From contig NZ_LMVL02000001.1 of NCBI RefSeq assembly GCF_001541345.2, forward strand, positions 434,001-498,000: 64,000 bases of DNA, written 5' to 3'. Made by a program: the position numbers and the translations under genes. Under the pieces are notes generated by a model. The model searched no databases. It was not told the origin of the DNA and was given only the letters and a program-made list of their open reading frames with translations. The first letter of the stretch is position 1, and every line of letters begins with the position of its first letter. Positions 41,157 to 50,583 of this stretch are shown in pieces. The DNA is from Gillisella vitis. Lineage in GTDB: Bacteria; Pseudomonadota; Alphaproteobacteria; Rhizobiales; Rhizobiaceae.

Positions 41157-44080
41157 CCTTCCTCCGATTTCGAGGCGTCGATCATCCGCAGGCGATTGAT
41201 ACGCAAGGACTGATGCGCGAGAGCGACGAGAATAAGAACCGTGGAGCCGACCACCAGGGCAAACACGCCGAGATCAAACAGCAGCGCCGTTGCCGCCGGG
41301 ATCTTTCCGATCAACGGCAGGTCGATATAGCGGGAATGCGAGGTGAGGAACGGATATCCCAGCAACCAGGCACCGATGCCGGTGGCAACAGCGGTCAGCA
41401 GGCCTGCACCCATCCAGCGCAGCGGCAGGATGCGGATACGATCTTCCGCCCAGCGGGTGCCACCCGCCAGATATTGCAGCAGAAACGCAATCGACAGCGT
41501 CAACCCGGCAGAAAAACCACCGCCCGGCAGGTCATGTCCACGCATGAACAGGTAGACCGATAACGTAACGATGACCGGAAACAGCCATTGCATGATGACC
41601 GAGGGGATCAGAAGATAGTCGCGTACCGTATCGCCCGCCGACCGTTCCGGCCGCTCCTCGTCGAAGCGGTTTTGCGCCTGCTGCTGTTCCGGCATGCCCA
41701 TGCTGTCTTCCGCCGGGCGGAAGCGGCGCAAAAGCCCGTAGACTGTCAGTGCGACAACCCCGAGAACGGCAATCTCGCCCATGGTATCGAAACCACGGAA
41801 ATCCACCAGTATGACATTGACCACATTGCGGCCACCGCCCTGCGAATAGGCATTTTCCAGGAAATAGCTGGCAATGGCATCGGGAACCGGCATGGTCATC
41901 ACCGCATAGGCGGTGAACGACATGGCGACACCACAGAGAACCGCGAGGGCGAAATCCCGAAACCGGCGAAACCGCGCCCTCAAGGTCATGATTTCCCCAA
42001 GTGCTTCTGACCGCTTGGGGAGCCAGCGTAGGCCGAGAAGGATGAGAACCGTGGTGACGATTTCGACCAGCAATTGGGTGATGGCGAGATCGGGGGCCGA
42101 AAGCCAGACGAAGGTGAGGCAGACGATAAGACCGACGCCACCGAGCATCACCAATGATGCGAGACGATGATATTTGGCCAGATAGGCGGTGCCGAGGGCC
42201 AGGCAGATGCCGATGGCCCAAAGGGCGGCAAACACCGGATCGGCACCGGAATAGACAAGCGGGCGAACCTCGAAGCCTCTCATATAAAGAGGCAGCATTC
42301 CCGCCGCGAAACCCACTGTCACCAGCCAGCGGAGTTGCGGCTGTAGCTTGCGGGTGCCGAGACGCCGCTCGGCGATGCGCGCCCAGTGCCATGACACTTC
42401 AACGATAACGCGCTCGAAAATGCGCTGGCCCTTGAGTTTGTGAAAAAACGGCGGCCCATCGTGGCACCGGGCGAGATAGTCCTTCAACAGGAAATAGATC
42501 AGTCCGCCGCCGACAAGGGCGATCATGCTCATCACCAATGGCAGATTGACGCCATGCCAGATTGCCAGGCTGTATTCCGGCGTATCGGCTCTGAGAACAC
42601 TGACGACGGCGACGTGAAGAAAGGGACCAATCGAAATTGCCGGAATAATGCCGACGATCAGGCAGACCAGCACAAGAAACTCGACGGGAAACCGCATCCA
42701 GCGCGGCGGCTCATGCGGACGGGCAACCGGAAGATCCTGAGGCGGCGGGCCAAAGAACACGGTATGGATGAACCGCAGGGAATAGGCGACGCTGAAGGCA
42801 CTGGCAAGCGTGGCGACATAGGGCAGGATGGTATCCAGGATCGAATCCGCATGGGTTTCGACCGCCTCAGCGAAGAACATTTCCTTGGACAGAAAGCCGT
42901 TGAGAAGCGGAACACCAGCCATGGCCGCACTGGCGACGATGGCAAGCGTTGCGGTGAACGGCATGAAACGGAACAGGCCGCTCAGCCGTCGCATGTCACG
43001 GGTTCCGGTCTCGTGATCGATGATCCCTGCTGCCATGAACAGCGAAGCCTTGAAAGTCGCATGGTTCAGCATGTGGAAAATCGCCGCCACCGTTGCCAGT
43101 GGACTTCCAAGGCTGAGCAATGTGGTGATCAGGCCAAGATGGCTGATGGTCGAATAGGCCAGCAGCCCTTTGAGATCCTGCTGGAACATCGCAAAATAGG
43201 CGCCGAGCAATAAGGTCGTGATCCCAGCCGCTCCGACGATCCAGAACCATTCATTGGTGCCGGACAAGACGGGCCAGAACCGCACCAGTAGAAACACCCC
43301 GGCTTTGACCATGGTCGCCGAATGCAGAAAGGCCGAAACCGGGGTTGGAGCGGCCATGGCGTTCGGAAGCCAGAAATGGAACGGAAACTGGGCGCTTTTC
43401 GTCAGTGCGCCAAGCAATATGAACACCAGGGCGGGGACATAAAGGGAGTGCTCACGAATGACATTGCCGGAATCGAGAATGGTATCGAGGTCATAGCTGC
43501 CGACGATATTGCCGAGCAGAATAAGGCCGATCAACAGGCAGAAACCGCCGATCCCGGTAATGGTCAGCGCCATTCGCGCACCGTCGCGCGCATTGGGGTT
43601 GTTGTGCCAGTAGCTGATCAGCAGGAATGAAAAAATGCTTGTCAGTTCCCAGAAGACCGACAGCAGGATGACATTGCCCGAGAGCACGATGCCAAGCATC
43701 GCACCCATGAAGGCCAGCAGGAAGGAGAAGAACCGGGGAACCGGATCCTCTTCCGACATATAATAGCGGGCATACAGCACGACGAGAAAGCCGATGGCTG
43801 CGATCAGCATGGTGAAGATCCATGCCAGGCCATCCATCCTCAGGGTAAAATCCAGACCAAGCTGCGGCAGCCATGGCATGTTGAACTTTACAACGCCACC
43901 ATCGGCGACCGCTGGATAGAGGCTTGCCGCTAGCGCCAGCGATATGAGCATGACGAGAGCCGCTGAGCCTGCCGGCAGGCGGCGAGATGGCGTATTCAGC
44001 AAAAATACAGATAAGAGACTTCCGACGAAAGGCAGAAGCAGGAGAACAACGAGCAGAGACGGTCCAGCTGTTATCCCAAT
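41153..44080 (-). CDS. phaAB: Monovalent cation/H+ antiporter fused subunit A/B
   Basis: The ~975-residue fusion consists of a NuoL-like MrpA part (YYMSEEDPVPRFFSFLLAFMGAMLG, SATMVKAGVFLLVRF with the key Lys) and, after about residue 770, a MrpB part (DYLLIPSVIMQWLFPVIVTLSVYLFMRGHDLPGGGFSAGL). The annotated TTG at 44002 would cut the first helix; the frame continues upstream through GPSLLVVLLLLPFVGSLLSVF to an ATT at 44080 with AAGGA 7 nt before it. I propose ATT as the start because no ATG, GTG or TTG in frame gives a full first helix with a ribosome site. First gene of the pha operon, divergent from the XRE gene. Confidence 0.85.
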   Translation of the reverse strand: MGITAGPSLLVVLLLLPFVGSLLSVFLLNTPSRRLPAGSAALVMLISLALAASLYPAVADGGVVKFNMPWLPQLGLDFTLRMDGLAWIFTMLIAAIGFLVVLYARYYMSEEDPVPRFFSFLLAFMGAMLGIVLSGNVILLSVFWELTSIFSFLLISYWHNNPNARDGARMALTITGIGGFCLLIGLILLGNIVGSYDLDTILDSGNVIREHSLYVPALVFILLGALTKSAQFPFHFWLPNAMAAPTPVSAFLHSATMVKAGVFLLVRFWPVLSGTNEWFWIVGAAGITTLLLGAYFAMFQQDLKGLLAYSTISHLGLITTLLSLGSPLATVAAIFHMLNHATFKASLFMAAGIIDHETGTRDMRRLSGLFRFMPFTATLAIVASAAMAGVPLLNGFLSKEMFFAEAVETHADSILDTILPYVATLASAFSVAYSLRFIHTVFFGPPPQDLPVARPHEPPRWMRFPVEFLVLVCLIVGIIPAISIGPFLHVAVVSVLRADTPEYSLAIWHGVNLPLVMSMIALVGGGLIYFLLKDYLARCHDGPPFFHKLKGQRIFERVIVEVSWHWARIAERRLGTRKLQPQLRWLVTVGFAAGMLPLYMRGFEVRPLVYSGADPVFAALWAIGICLALGTAYLAKYHRLASLVMLGGVGLIVCLTFVWLSAPDLAITQLLVEIVTTVLILLGLRWLPKRSEALGEIMTLRARFRRFRDFALAVLCGVAMSFTAYAVMTMPVPDAIASYFLENAYSQGGGRNVVNVILVDFRGFDTMGEIAVLGVVALTVYGLLRRFRPAEDSMGMPEQQQAQNRFDEERPERSAGDTVRDYLLIPSVIMQWLFPVIVTLSVYLFMRGHDLPGGGFSAGLTLSIAFLLQYLAGGTRWAEDRIRILPLRWMGAGLLTAVATGIGAWLLGYPFLTSHSRYIDLPLIGKIPAATALLFDLGVFALVVGSTVLILVALAHQSLRINRLRMIDASKSEEG

Positions 44081-44200
44081 GCTGTGTTCCTTTTTGATTC
44101 GAGCCCGGTTTGCCTATGCCGCACAACGGATTGGCATCTAGCGACCCGCGCTTTATTGCGCTATATGATGGATATCAATCAATATGGGTGATACTTGGCG

Positions 44201-44449
44201 ATGGGTCAAGGAAATGAGTCCAAGTTTTTAACACCAGCGCTGTGTCGCGCGGCACGCGGCCTTCTGGATTGGACGCAACAGGACCTTGCCGAGCGCGCGG
44301 GGGTCTCGCGCAGCACCATTAAAGATTACGAAAACTGTCGTCACGATCTCCATCGTGCCACCGCGGCCCAGTTGAGCCTTGCATTGGAAGGGGGAGGCGT
44401 CGTCTTCATTCACCTTGATGATGGCAGAGTTGGGCTATGCTCCAAATGA
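44201..44449 (+). CDS. Small XRE-family helix-turn-helix protein
   Basis: The 82-residue protein is mostly one helix-turn-helix domain (LCRAARGLLDWTQQDLAERA, GVSRSTIKDYE, HRATAAQLSLALE) with a short C-terminal strand GGVVFIHLDDGRVGL. ATG 44201 is preferred to an upstream TTG at 44195. It is divergent from phaAB across about 120 nt, so it could regulate the antiporter, but nothing in the sequence proves this. It ends about 220 nt before the BMP gene. Confidence 0.75.
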   Translation: MGQGNESKFLTPALCRAARGLLDWTQQDLAERAGVSRSTIKDYENCRHDLHRATAAQLSLALEGGGVVFIHLDDGRVGLCSK

Positions 44450-44605
44450 TAATGACATTGATGCGGACAGAAGGCTTTCTTCCCGGCGGAATTTAGAATT
44501 ATTGCCCAAGTTTCTGGCTGATCTTCGTGGTCCCGTCGTCTTGCGCGGTATATCTGTCCGGTTGCAGAACTGCGAATCTGCTTATTTTATAATCGCTCAA
44601 CGTGC

Positions 44606-44634
44606 TTGACACATTTTTAGGCCGCCCTTAACAA
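44606..44634 (+). promoter_or_regulatory. Promoter of the BMP/amidase/ABC operon
   Basis: TTGACA (44606-44611), 17-nt spacer, TAACAA (44629-44634): a perfect -35 and a fair -10, 33 nt before the start codon. An inverted repeat TACCA-AA-TGGTA (44639-44650) lies just downstream and could be a repressor operator near the transcription start. Confidence 0.5.
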
Positions 44635-44666
44635 TTTCTACCAAATGGTAAAAAAAGGGGTTCAGA

Positions 44667-45653
44667 ATGGGTAAGCAGTTTTTGATGTCGCGTCGGTCCG
44701 TACTGGCGTCGGGCATGGCTTTGGGTGTCAGCGCTTTTGCGCCATCCTTGCGTGCGGCAGCACCGATCAAGGTGGCGGGCATTCATGGCTCGCCCGTGGA
44801 AAATGCCTGGAACTCGGTGCTGCACAAGGCATTGCAGGATGCGGCCAAGGAAGGCGTGATTGAATACGTGTTTTCCGAGGGCGTGTCCGGCACGGATTAT
44901 CCGCGTGCGATGCGGGAATATGCCGAGCAGAATGCCAAATTGATCATTGGTGAAACCTTCCCCGTGGAAAAGCAGGCACGCGAAGTTGCCGCCGATTATC
45001 CGAAGACGGCCTTTGTCATGGGCTCCAGCGGCAAGCTGTCCGGCGATAATTTTGGTGTTTTCGGCACCTGGAATTTCGATGGTGCCTATCTGGCGGGCAT
45101 GCTGGCTGGCAAGATGACCAAATCCAACATCGTTGGCTCTGTCGGTGCCATGCCAATCCCGGAAGTCAACATGCTGATCAATGCATTTGGCGCAGGCGTG
45201 AAGGCCGTCAATCCCAATGCCAAACATCTTGTGACCTTCATCGGCACATTCTTTGACCCGCCAAAAGCGCGTGAAGCAGGCCTTGCCCAGATTGATGCCG
45301 GTGCTGACATCCTGTTTGGCGAACGCATTGGCACGGCAGATGCCGCCAAGGAACGCGGCATCAAATCCGTTGGCTCCTTGATTGATTACACCCCCCGTTA
45401 TCCCAACACGGTGTTTGCCAACGCGCTGTGGAACTTCCGCCCGATCCTCAATGCGGCTCTGGCCGATGTTGCAGCAGGCAAACCAACCGGGCGCGATTAC
45501 ACCGCCTATGGCCTGATGAAGGAAGGCGGCAGCGACATTGTTTTCGTCAAGGGTGTAGCGCCCGCTGATGCCGAAGCGGCCATGGAAGCCAAGCGCGCCG
45601 AGATCAAGGCCGGAACGTTTGAAGTGCCAAAGATCATGACCGAACCAAAGTAA
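44667..45653 (+). CDS. BMP-family ABC transporter substrate-binding protein
   Basis: The 328-residue periplasmic binding protein has a twin-arginine-like signal (SRRSVL at 8-13, hydrophobic stretch, cleavage after AFAPSLRAAA), then the BMP/PnrA fold: VAGIHGSPVENAWNSVLHKAL, NFGVFGTWNFDGAYLAGMLAG, GVKAVNPNAKHLVTFIGTFFDP. BMP proteins bind purine nucleosides, purines or other small N-containing compounds. It is the first gene of the plus-strand operon; the amidase follows after 7 nt. Confidence 0.86.
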   Translation: MGKQFLMSRRSVLASGMALGVSAFAPSLRAAAPIKVAGIHGSPVENAWNSVLHKALQDAAKEGVIEYVFSEGVSGTDYPRAMREYAEQNAKLIIGETFPVEKQAREVAADYPKTAFVMGSSGKLSGDNFGVFGTWNFDGAYLAGMLAGKMTKSNIVGSVGAMPIPEVNMLINAFGAGVKAVNPNAKHLVTFIGTFFDPPKAREAGLAQIDAGADILFGERIGTADAAKERGIKSVGSLIDYTPRYPNTVFANALWNFRPILNAALADVAAGKPTGRDYTAYGLMKEGGSDIVFVKGVAPADAEAAMEAKRAEIKAGTFEVPKIMTEPK

Positions 45654-45660
45654 GCCAACC

Positions 45661-47070
45661 ATGCAAGCTGATGCTACTGCTCTGGCCCAAGCGATCGCAC
45701 ACGGTCGCTTGTCTGCCACCGAGGCAATGCAGACCTCAATCTCTGCTGCTGAAACTCTCAACGATCTGGGTGCCATTGCCTATATCGATGCGGAAAAGGG
45801 CCTTGAAGCGGCGAGGGCAATCGATGCCCTGCCGCTGGACGCCACGCCGCGCTCTGCCATGGCCTTTGCGGGTGTACCAACGCTTGCCAAGGATTTGGGC
45901 GGTCCGTTTGCGGGCTTTCCCGTGGTGGCGGGATCAAGGCTCATGGCGCGCCGTGGCGGGCTGGTTGATTCCGATCTGGCGGTGCGTTTTCGAGCTGAAG
46001 GTTTTTGCGTTTTCGGCCTGACCACCAGCCCGGAATTTGGCCTTTCTCTGGCCAGCGAGCCGCAGATTGGTCCCATCTGCCGTAATCCGCTGGATAGTGC
46101 CCGCACGGCTGGCGGATCGTCCGGTGGAGCTGCGGCCGCCGTTGCGGCTGGCATTGTGGCCATTGCCCATGCTACCGATGCGGGCGGCTCCATCCGCGTG
46201 CCCGCCGCCTGCTGCGGCCTTGTTGGCCTTAAACCCAGCCGAGGTGCCATGCCCTCTGGCCCCAGCTTTGGCAATCATTTGGGCGGCATTGCCAGCGAGT
46301 TGGTCATTTCCCGATCTGTGCGCGACACGGCAACCAGCTTTTCTGTGCTCAGTGGCAATGTGAAAGGTCCATTCCCGCCATTTTCACCCACACCGCCAAA
46401 GGCTGGCCGCTTGCGCATCGGCATTCTCACCGACACGGGCGATCAATATGCCACCGACAGTGAGCGCTTGGTGGCCATTGATGAGGCAGGGCGGGCATTG
46501 GAAGCCGACGGTCACCAGCTCGTGCCTATTGCCTTTTCACAAATCGCCCAGCCAGCAGCGGCAAGCAACGATGCCTTTGTCAATATCGTCTGCGCCAATC
46601 TTGCCGAGACGTTTTCGAAATTCAATCTTGATGCATCCAAGACGGAAACACTGACACAGGCGACGATTGAGCGCGGACTGGCATTGCCCGCCGCCCATCT
46701 CTGGCGCAGCCTTAACGCGATGGTGCTTGTCAGCCGCGATCTCTGGCGGCTGTTCGATGATGTCGATTGTCTGTTGTGCCCGATGCTGTCATCGGCACCC
46801 TTGCCGATTGGCTCTTTCCCCAGCGATCATCGTGATACCGATCTGCATTTCGACCGCATGGCGCGCTTTGCGCCGCTCGCAGCCCTTGCCAATGCGTCAG
46901 GCTGCCCGGCCATCACCCTGCCATATGGTAGCGATGCTTCCGGCTTGCCACTTCCGGTGCAAATGCTGGCTCCTATGGGCAGTGAGCCGCTGCTTTTACA
47001 ATTGGCGGCCCGCCTTGAGAAGGACCAGCGGTTCCAGCAGAGGTTCCCCATTGCTGGATTGACGCAATGA
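45661..47070 (+). CDS. Amidase (amidase-signature family)
   Basis: The 469-residue enzyme has the amidase-signature Ser-Ser-Lys layout: the Lys in FAGVPTLAKDLGG, the glycine/serine stretch TAGGSSGGAAAAVAAG and the nucleophile Ser in DAGGSIRVPAACCGLVGLKPSRG. It hydrolyses an amide or carbamate; placed between the BMP protein and its ABC partners, its substrate probably derives from the imported compound. The length fits AtzF/GatA-like amidases, without an AtzF C-terminal domain. Its stop overlaps the ATPase start by 4 nt. Confidence 0.85.
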   Translation: MQADATALAQAIAHGRLSATEAMQTSISAAETLNDLGAIAYIDAEKGLEAARAIDALPLDATPRSAMAFAGVPTLAKDLGGPFAGFPVVAGSRLMARRGGLVDSDLAVRFRAEGFCVFGLTTSPEFGLSLASEPQIGPICRNPLDSARTAGGSSGGAAAAVAAGIVAIAHATDAGGSIRVPAACCGLVGLKPSRGAMPSGPSFGNHLGGIASELVISRSVRDTATSFSVLSGNVKGPFPPFSPTPPKAGRLRIGILTDTGDQYATDSERLVAIDEAGRALEADGHQLVPIAFSQIAQPAAASNDAFVNIVCANLAETFSKFNLDASKTETLTQATIERGLALPAAHLWRSLNAMVLVSRDLWRLFDDVDCLLCPMLSSAPLPIGSFPSDHRDTDLHFDRMARFAPLAALANASGCPAITLPYGSDASGLPLPVQMLAPMGSEPLLLQLAARLEKDQRFQQRFPIAGLTQ

Positions 47071-48587
47071 CCGTGCCCGTGCTCGACATTATCGGTGTCA
47101 GCAAACGGTTTGGCAGCAATCGGGCCAATGACGACATTTCGCTATCGCTGGCAAAGGGCGAAATTCTGGCACTGCTCGGCGAAAACGGTGCCGGAAAAAC
47201 CACCCTGATGAGCATCCTTTTTGGCCATTATGTGCCAGATTCCGGCAAGGTTCTGGTTGAGGGCAAGGAATTGCCACCCGGCAAGCCACGCGCCGCCATT
47301 CGGGCAGGCATTGGCATGGTGCATCAGCATTTTTCACTGGCACCAAACCTGACCGTTCTGGAAAACGTCACAACGGGCAGTGAGAGCCTGTGGTCCCTGC
47401 GGTCGCGGCGTGCGCAGGCGCGGGAAAAGCTCATGGCCATTTCCAGCCGATTCGGCCTGAAAGTCGATCCCGATGCCCGTCTTGGCGATTTATCGGTCGG
47501 AGAGCAGCAGCGCGTCGAAATCCTCAAGGCGCTCTACAATGATGCCCGCATTCTGGTGCTGGATGAACCGACCGCTGTTCTGACCCAAGTTGAAGCGGAA
47601 ACGCTGTTTGCCACCTTGAAAGATATGGCGGCACAGGGCCTGTCGCTGATCTTCATTTCCCACAAGCTCGATGAGGTCATGTCTGCCGCCGACCGTATCG
47701 TGGTGTTGCGGGGTGGACGGCGGGTGGCGGAGCGCAAGGCAGCGGAGACCAGCAAGGCAGAGCTTGCCGAACTGATGGTGGGGCGCACAGTGACTCGACC
47801 TGTACGTGACGCCTCCAAACCCGGTGACATTGTTCTGGAAGCAGCACATATCACTGTGCGCAAAGACGGGGTCGATGTGCTGAAGGCAATCGATTTCCGG
47901 CTGCGGGCTGGCGAGGTTCTTGGCATCATTGGTGTTTCCGGCAATGGTCAGGGCGTTTTGGCGCAAGTGCTTTCCGGCACCATGCCGCATACGGCTGGCG
48001 ACCTTATGGTGTTCGGCACGCCCGTAGATAGTCTGTCTGTAGCGGATGCCGTGACGGCTGGCATCGGCCGCATCCCCGAAGACCGCAATAAGGAAGGCGT
48101 GATCGGTGAGATGGCGATCTGGGAAAATGCCATCCTTGAGCGGCTCCCGGCCTTTTCACGGCACGGCCTAGTCAACCGCAAGGCAGGCATGGAATTTGCC
48201 CGCACTATCATCGAACAATTCGATGTGCGCGGCGGCACGCCCGCAAGCCGCATCCGGCTGCTGTCAGGCGGCAATATGCAAAAACTCATTCTGGGCAGAA
48301 ACCTTATCAATCGCCCCCGTATTCTTCTGGCCGCCCAGCCCGCACGGGGTCTGGACGAAGGAGCCGTGGCGGCGGTACACGAGCGCATTCTTGAAGCGCG
48401 CAGAGCTGGCACCGCCGTGCTGCTGATTTCCGAGGATCTGGACGAAGTGATGGCGCTTGCCGACCGCATTCAAGCTATTGTCGGGGGCAGGCTATCGCCG
48501 CCGATCAACGCGGAGGACGCCAATGCCCGCAAACTCGGCCTAATGATGGCAGGCGAATGGCAGGCGGAGGTGTCCCATGCGGTTTGA
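47067..48587 (+). CDS. BMP-type ABC transporter ATP-binding protein
   Basis: The 506-residue tandem ATPase is of the ribose/nucleoside type. Domain 1 has Walker A GENGAGKTT, a signature LSVGEQQRVEILKAL and Walker B ILVLDEPTAVL. Domain 2 has a degenerate Walker A (GVSGNGQGV) and LSGGNMQKLILGRNL. The second site is normally non-hydrolytic in this group. Energises import with the two permeases that follow. Confidence 0.92.
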   Translation: MTVPVLDIIGVSKRFGSNRANDDISLSLAKGEILALLGENGAGKTTLMSILFGHYVPDSGKVLVEGKELPPGKPRAAIRAGIGMVHQHFSLAPNLTVLENVTTGSESLWSLRSRRAQAREKLMAISSRFGLKVDPDARLGDLSVGEQQRVEILKALYNDARILVLDEPTAVLTQVEAETLFATLKDMAAQGLSLIFISHKLDEVMSAADRIVVLRGGRRVAERKAAETSKAELAELMVGRTVTRPVRDASKPGDIVLEAAHITVRKDGVDVLKAIDFRLRAGEVLGIIGVSGNGQGVLAQVLSGTMPHTAGDLMVFGTPVDSLSVADAVTAGIGRIPEDRNKEGVIGEMAIWENAILERLPAFSRHGLVNRKAGMEFARTIIEQFDVRGGTPASRIRLLSGGNMQKLILGRNLINRPRILLAAQPARGLDEGAVAAVHERILEARRAGTAVLLISEDLDEVMALADRIQAIVGGRLSPPINAEDANARKLGLMMAGEWQAEVSHAV

Positions 48588-49626
48588 GCGACGCGAACAT
48601 CGCCCTCTTGTACTGGTTATTGCCACGCCGATCATGGCCATTGTCGCCGCGCTGGCGATCTCAGGCATTCTCATTGCCATAGCCGGTGCGCCGGTTTTGG
48701 AAGCCTATTGGCGGATTCTCACCGGTGCTTTCGGCTCGCGGCTTTCGACCACGGAGACTCTCACCCGCGCGACGCCCCTGATGCTGACAGGTCTTTCTGC
48801 GGCAGTGGCGTTTCGGGCGCGGCTTTGGAACATTGGGGCTGAGGGCCAGCTTTATCTCGGTGCCATCACCGTTGCGGCAGCAAGTTCGCACCTTTTGGGT
48901 GATTTTCCCCCAGCCATCCAGATTCCCGCCCTGCTGATCCTCGGCGCTCTTGCGGGCATGGTTTTGCTGCTCGTGCCGCTTTGGCTGCGCCTGCGCTTTT
49001 CCGTGGACGAAGTGGTGACAACGCTGTTGCTGAATTTCGTTGCCGTGCTGTTTGTCTCAATGCTGATCGATACCGTGTTGAAAGATCCGATGGCTTTCGG
49101 TTGGCCGCAATCGCAATCAGTGGCCGATGCTGCCATGCTGCCAAAGCTGTTGTCACGCTCACGCCTGCATTTGGGCCTGGTTATCGCCGTGGTGCTGGCG
49201 CTCGTGCTGCATTTTGTTCAACAACGCACAGTATTTGGCATTCGCTCAAGAGCGGCGGGCCTTAACCCGGCAGGGGCAGTGTTTGCGGGCGTGCCGCTTG
49301 GCCGCACGCTGGTCACAGTTGCTTGCATTTCCGGCGGTCTTGCGGGGCTTGCAGGGGCTGTGGAAGTCATGGGCGTCAAGGGCTATGTGACAACGGATCT
49401 CTCTCCCGGCTATGGCTATTCCGGGATTGTGGTGGCCATGCTGGCCAATCTCAACCCGCTGGGCGTTGTGTTGGCGGCGCTGTTTACAGCCACCATGTTC
49501 GTGGGTGCCGACGGCATGAGCCGCGCCATGGGCATTCCCAGCTACATTGCCGATGTAACGGTGGCGCTCTCCCTACTGACCATGCTGATCGCGCTGTTTT
49601 TCACCCAATACAGGATTGTCCGATGA
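48577..49626 (+). CDS. BMP-type ABC transporter permease 1
   Basis: The 349-residue membrane protein is of the BPD_transp_2 (ribose/nucleoside) family, with LSAAVAFRARLWNIGAEGQLYLGAITVAA and GLAGAVEVMGVKGYVT. It starts 11 nt inside the ATPase gene and overlaps permease 2 by 4 nt. Confidence 0.9.
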   Translation: MRFERREHRPLVLVIATPIMAIVAALAISGILIAIAGAPVLEAYWRILTGAFGSRLSTTETLTRATPLMLTGLSAAVAFRARLWNIGAEGQLYLGAITVAAASSHLLGDFPPAIQIPALLILGALAGMVLLLVPLWLRLRFSVDEVVTTLLLNFVAVLFVSMLIDTVLKDPMAFGWPQSQSVADAAMLPKLLSRSRLHLGLVIAVVLALVLHFVQQRTVFGIRSRAAGLNPAGAVFAGVPLGRTLVTVACISGGLAGLAGAVEVMGVKGYVTTDLSPGYGYSGIVVAMLANLNPLGVVLAALFTATMFVGADGMSRAMGIPSYIADVTVALSLLTMLIALFFTQYRIVR

Positions 49627-50567
49627 GCGCCATGATGGACATCATCGTCTCTACAGGCCTCTGGGCCGCAGTCCTCAGGATTGCCACGCCTCTGATTTTC
49701 GGCACGCTGGGCGCTTTATTATGCGAACGGGCAGGGGTGCTTAATCTCGGCATCGAAGGCATCATGACCTTTGGCGCGATGATTGGCTGGTTATCGGTCT
49801 ATCACGGAGCTGATCTATGGACCGGCTTGCTGATTGCCGCACTGGCGGGCGGTGTTTTCGGCGCGTTGCATGCGCTTTTGACGGTCACGCTCGGGCTATC
49901 CCAGCATGTCTGCGGCCTCGGGATCACGCTGTTTGCGTCCAGCTTCAGTTATTACACCTTCCGTTTGGCGGTTCCAGTCGCGGGAACTCCGCCAACCATT
50001 GTTCCGTTCAAGCCAATTGCCATTCCGGGTCTCAGCGATCTGCCCTTTGTCGGACCTGCCTTTTTCGTACAGACACCGCCAACCTATCTCGCCATTCTGC
50101 TGGCTGTCATTTCGGCCTATGTCATCTTTCGCACACCACTGGGCCTTGCCATCCGTATGACGGGCGAAAACCCCCATGCGGCGGAAGCGCAAGGGATTAA
50201 CCCAATGGTGGTGCGCTATGGTGCCGTGATTGCTGGCTCGGCCCTGATGGGCATGGCCGGGGCCTTCCTGACGCTGTCGGCCTTCAACAGCTTTTTCCCC
50301 ACCATGGTGCAGGGTCGCGGCTGGATCTGCATTGCACTCGTGGTATTTTCCTCATGGCGACCGGGCCGGGCGCTGCTGGGTGCATTGCTTTTTGCATTTT
50401 TCGATGGCTTTCAACTGCGCCTGCAAACGGCGCTGGGTGGTGCAGTGCCCTACCAACTGTTTCTGATGACCCCTTACATCCTGTCCATCGCCGCCCTTGC
50501 GGTGATGGCGCGCCGCGCCCGCGTGCCGCAGGCGTTGATGCAACCCTATCGGCGCGGCGAGCGCTGA
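49623..50567 (+). CDS. BMP-type ABC transporter permease 2
   Basis: The 314-residue permease has TPLIFGTLGALLCERAGVLNLGIEGIMTFGA near the N-terminus and RMTGENPHAAEAQGINP later, the paired-permease pattern of nucleoside or purine importers (YufP/YufQ-like). An open frame extends upstream to 49323 but lies inside permease 1, so ATG 49623 is used. The deaminase follows after 16 nt. Confidence 0.9.
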   Translation: MSAMMDIIVSTGLWAAVLRIATPLIFGTLGALLCERAGVLNLGIEGIMTFGAMIGWLSVYHGADLWTGLLIAALAGGVFGALHALLTVTLGLSQHVCGLGITLFASSFSYYTFRLAVPVAGTPPTIVPFKPIAIPGLSDLPFVGPAFFVQTPPTYLAILLAVISAYVIFRTPLGLAIRMTGENPHAAEAQGINPMVVRYGAVIAGSALMGMAGAFLTLSAFNSFFPTMVQGRGWICIALVVFSSWRPGRALLGALLFAFFDGFQLRLQTALGGAVPYQLFLMTPYILSIAALAVMARRARVPQALMQPYRRGER

Positions 50568-50583
50568 ACCAAGGAAACTCACC

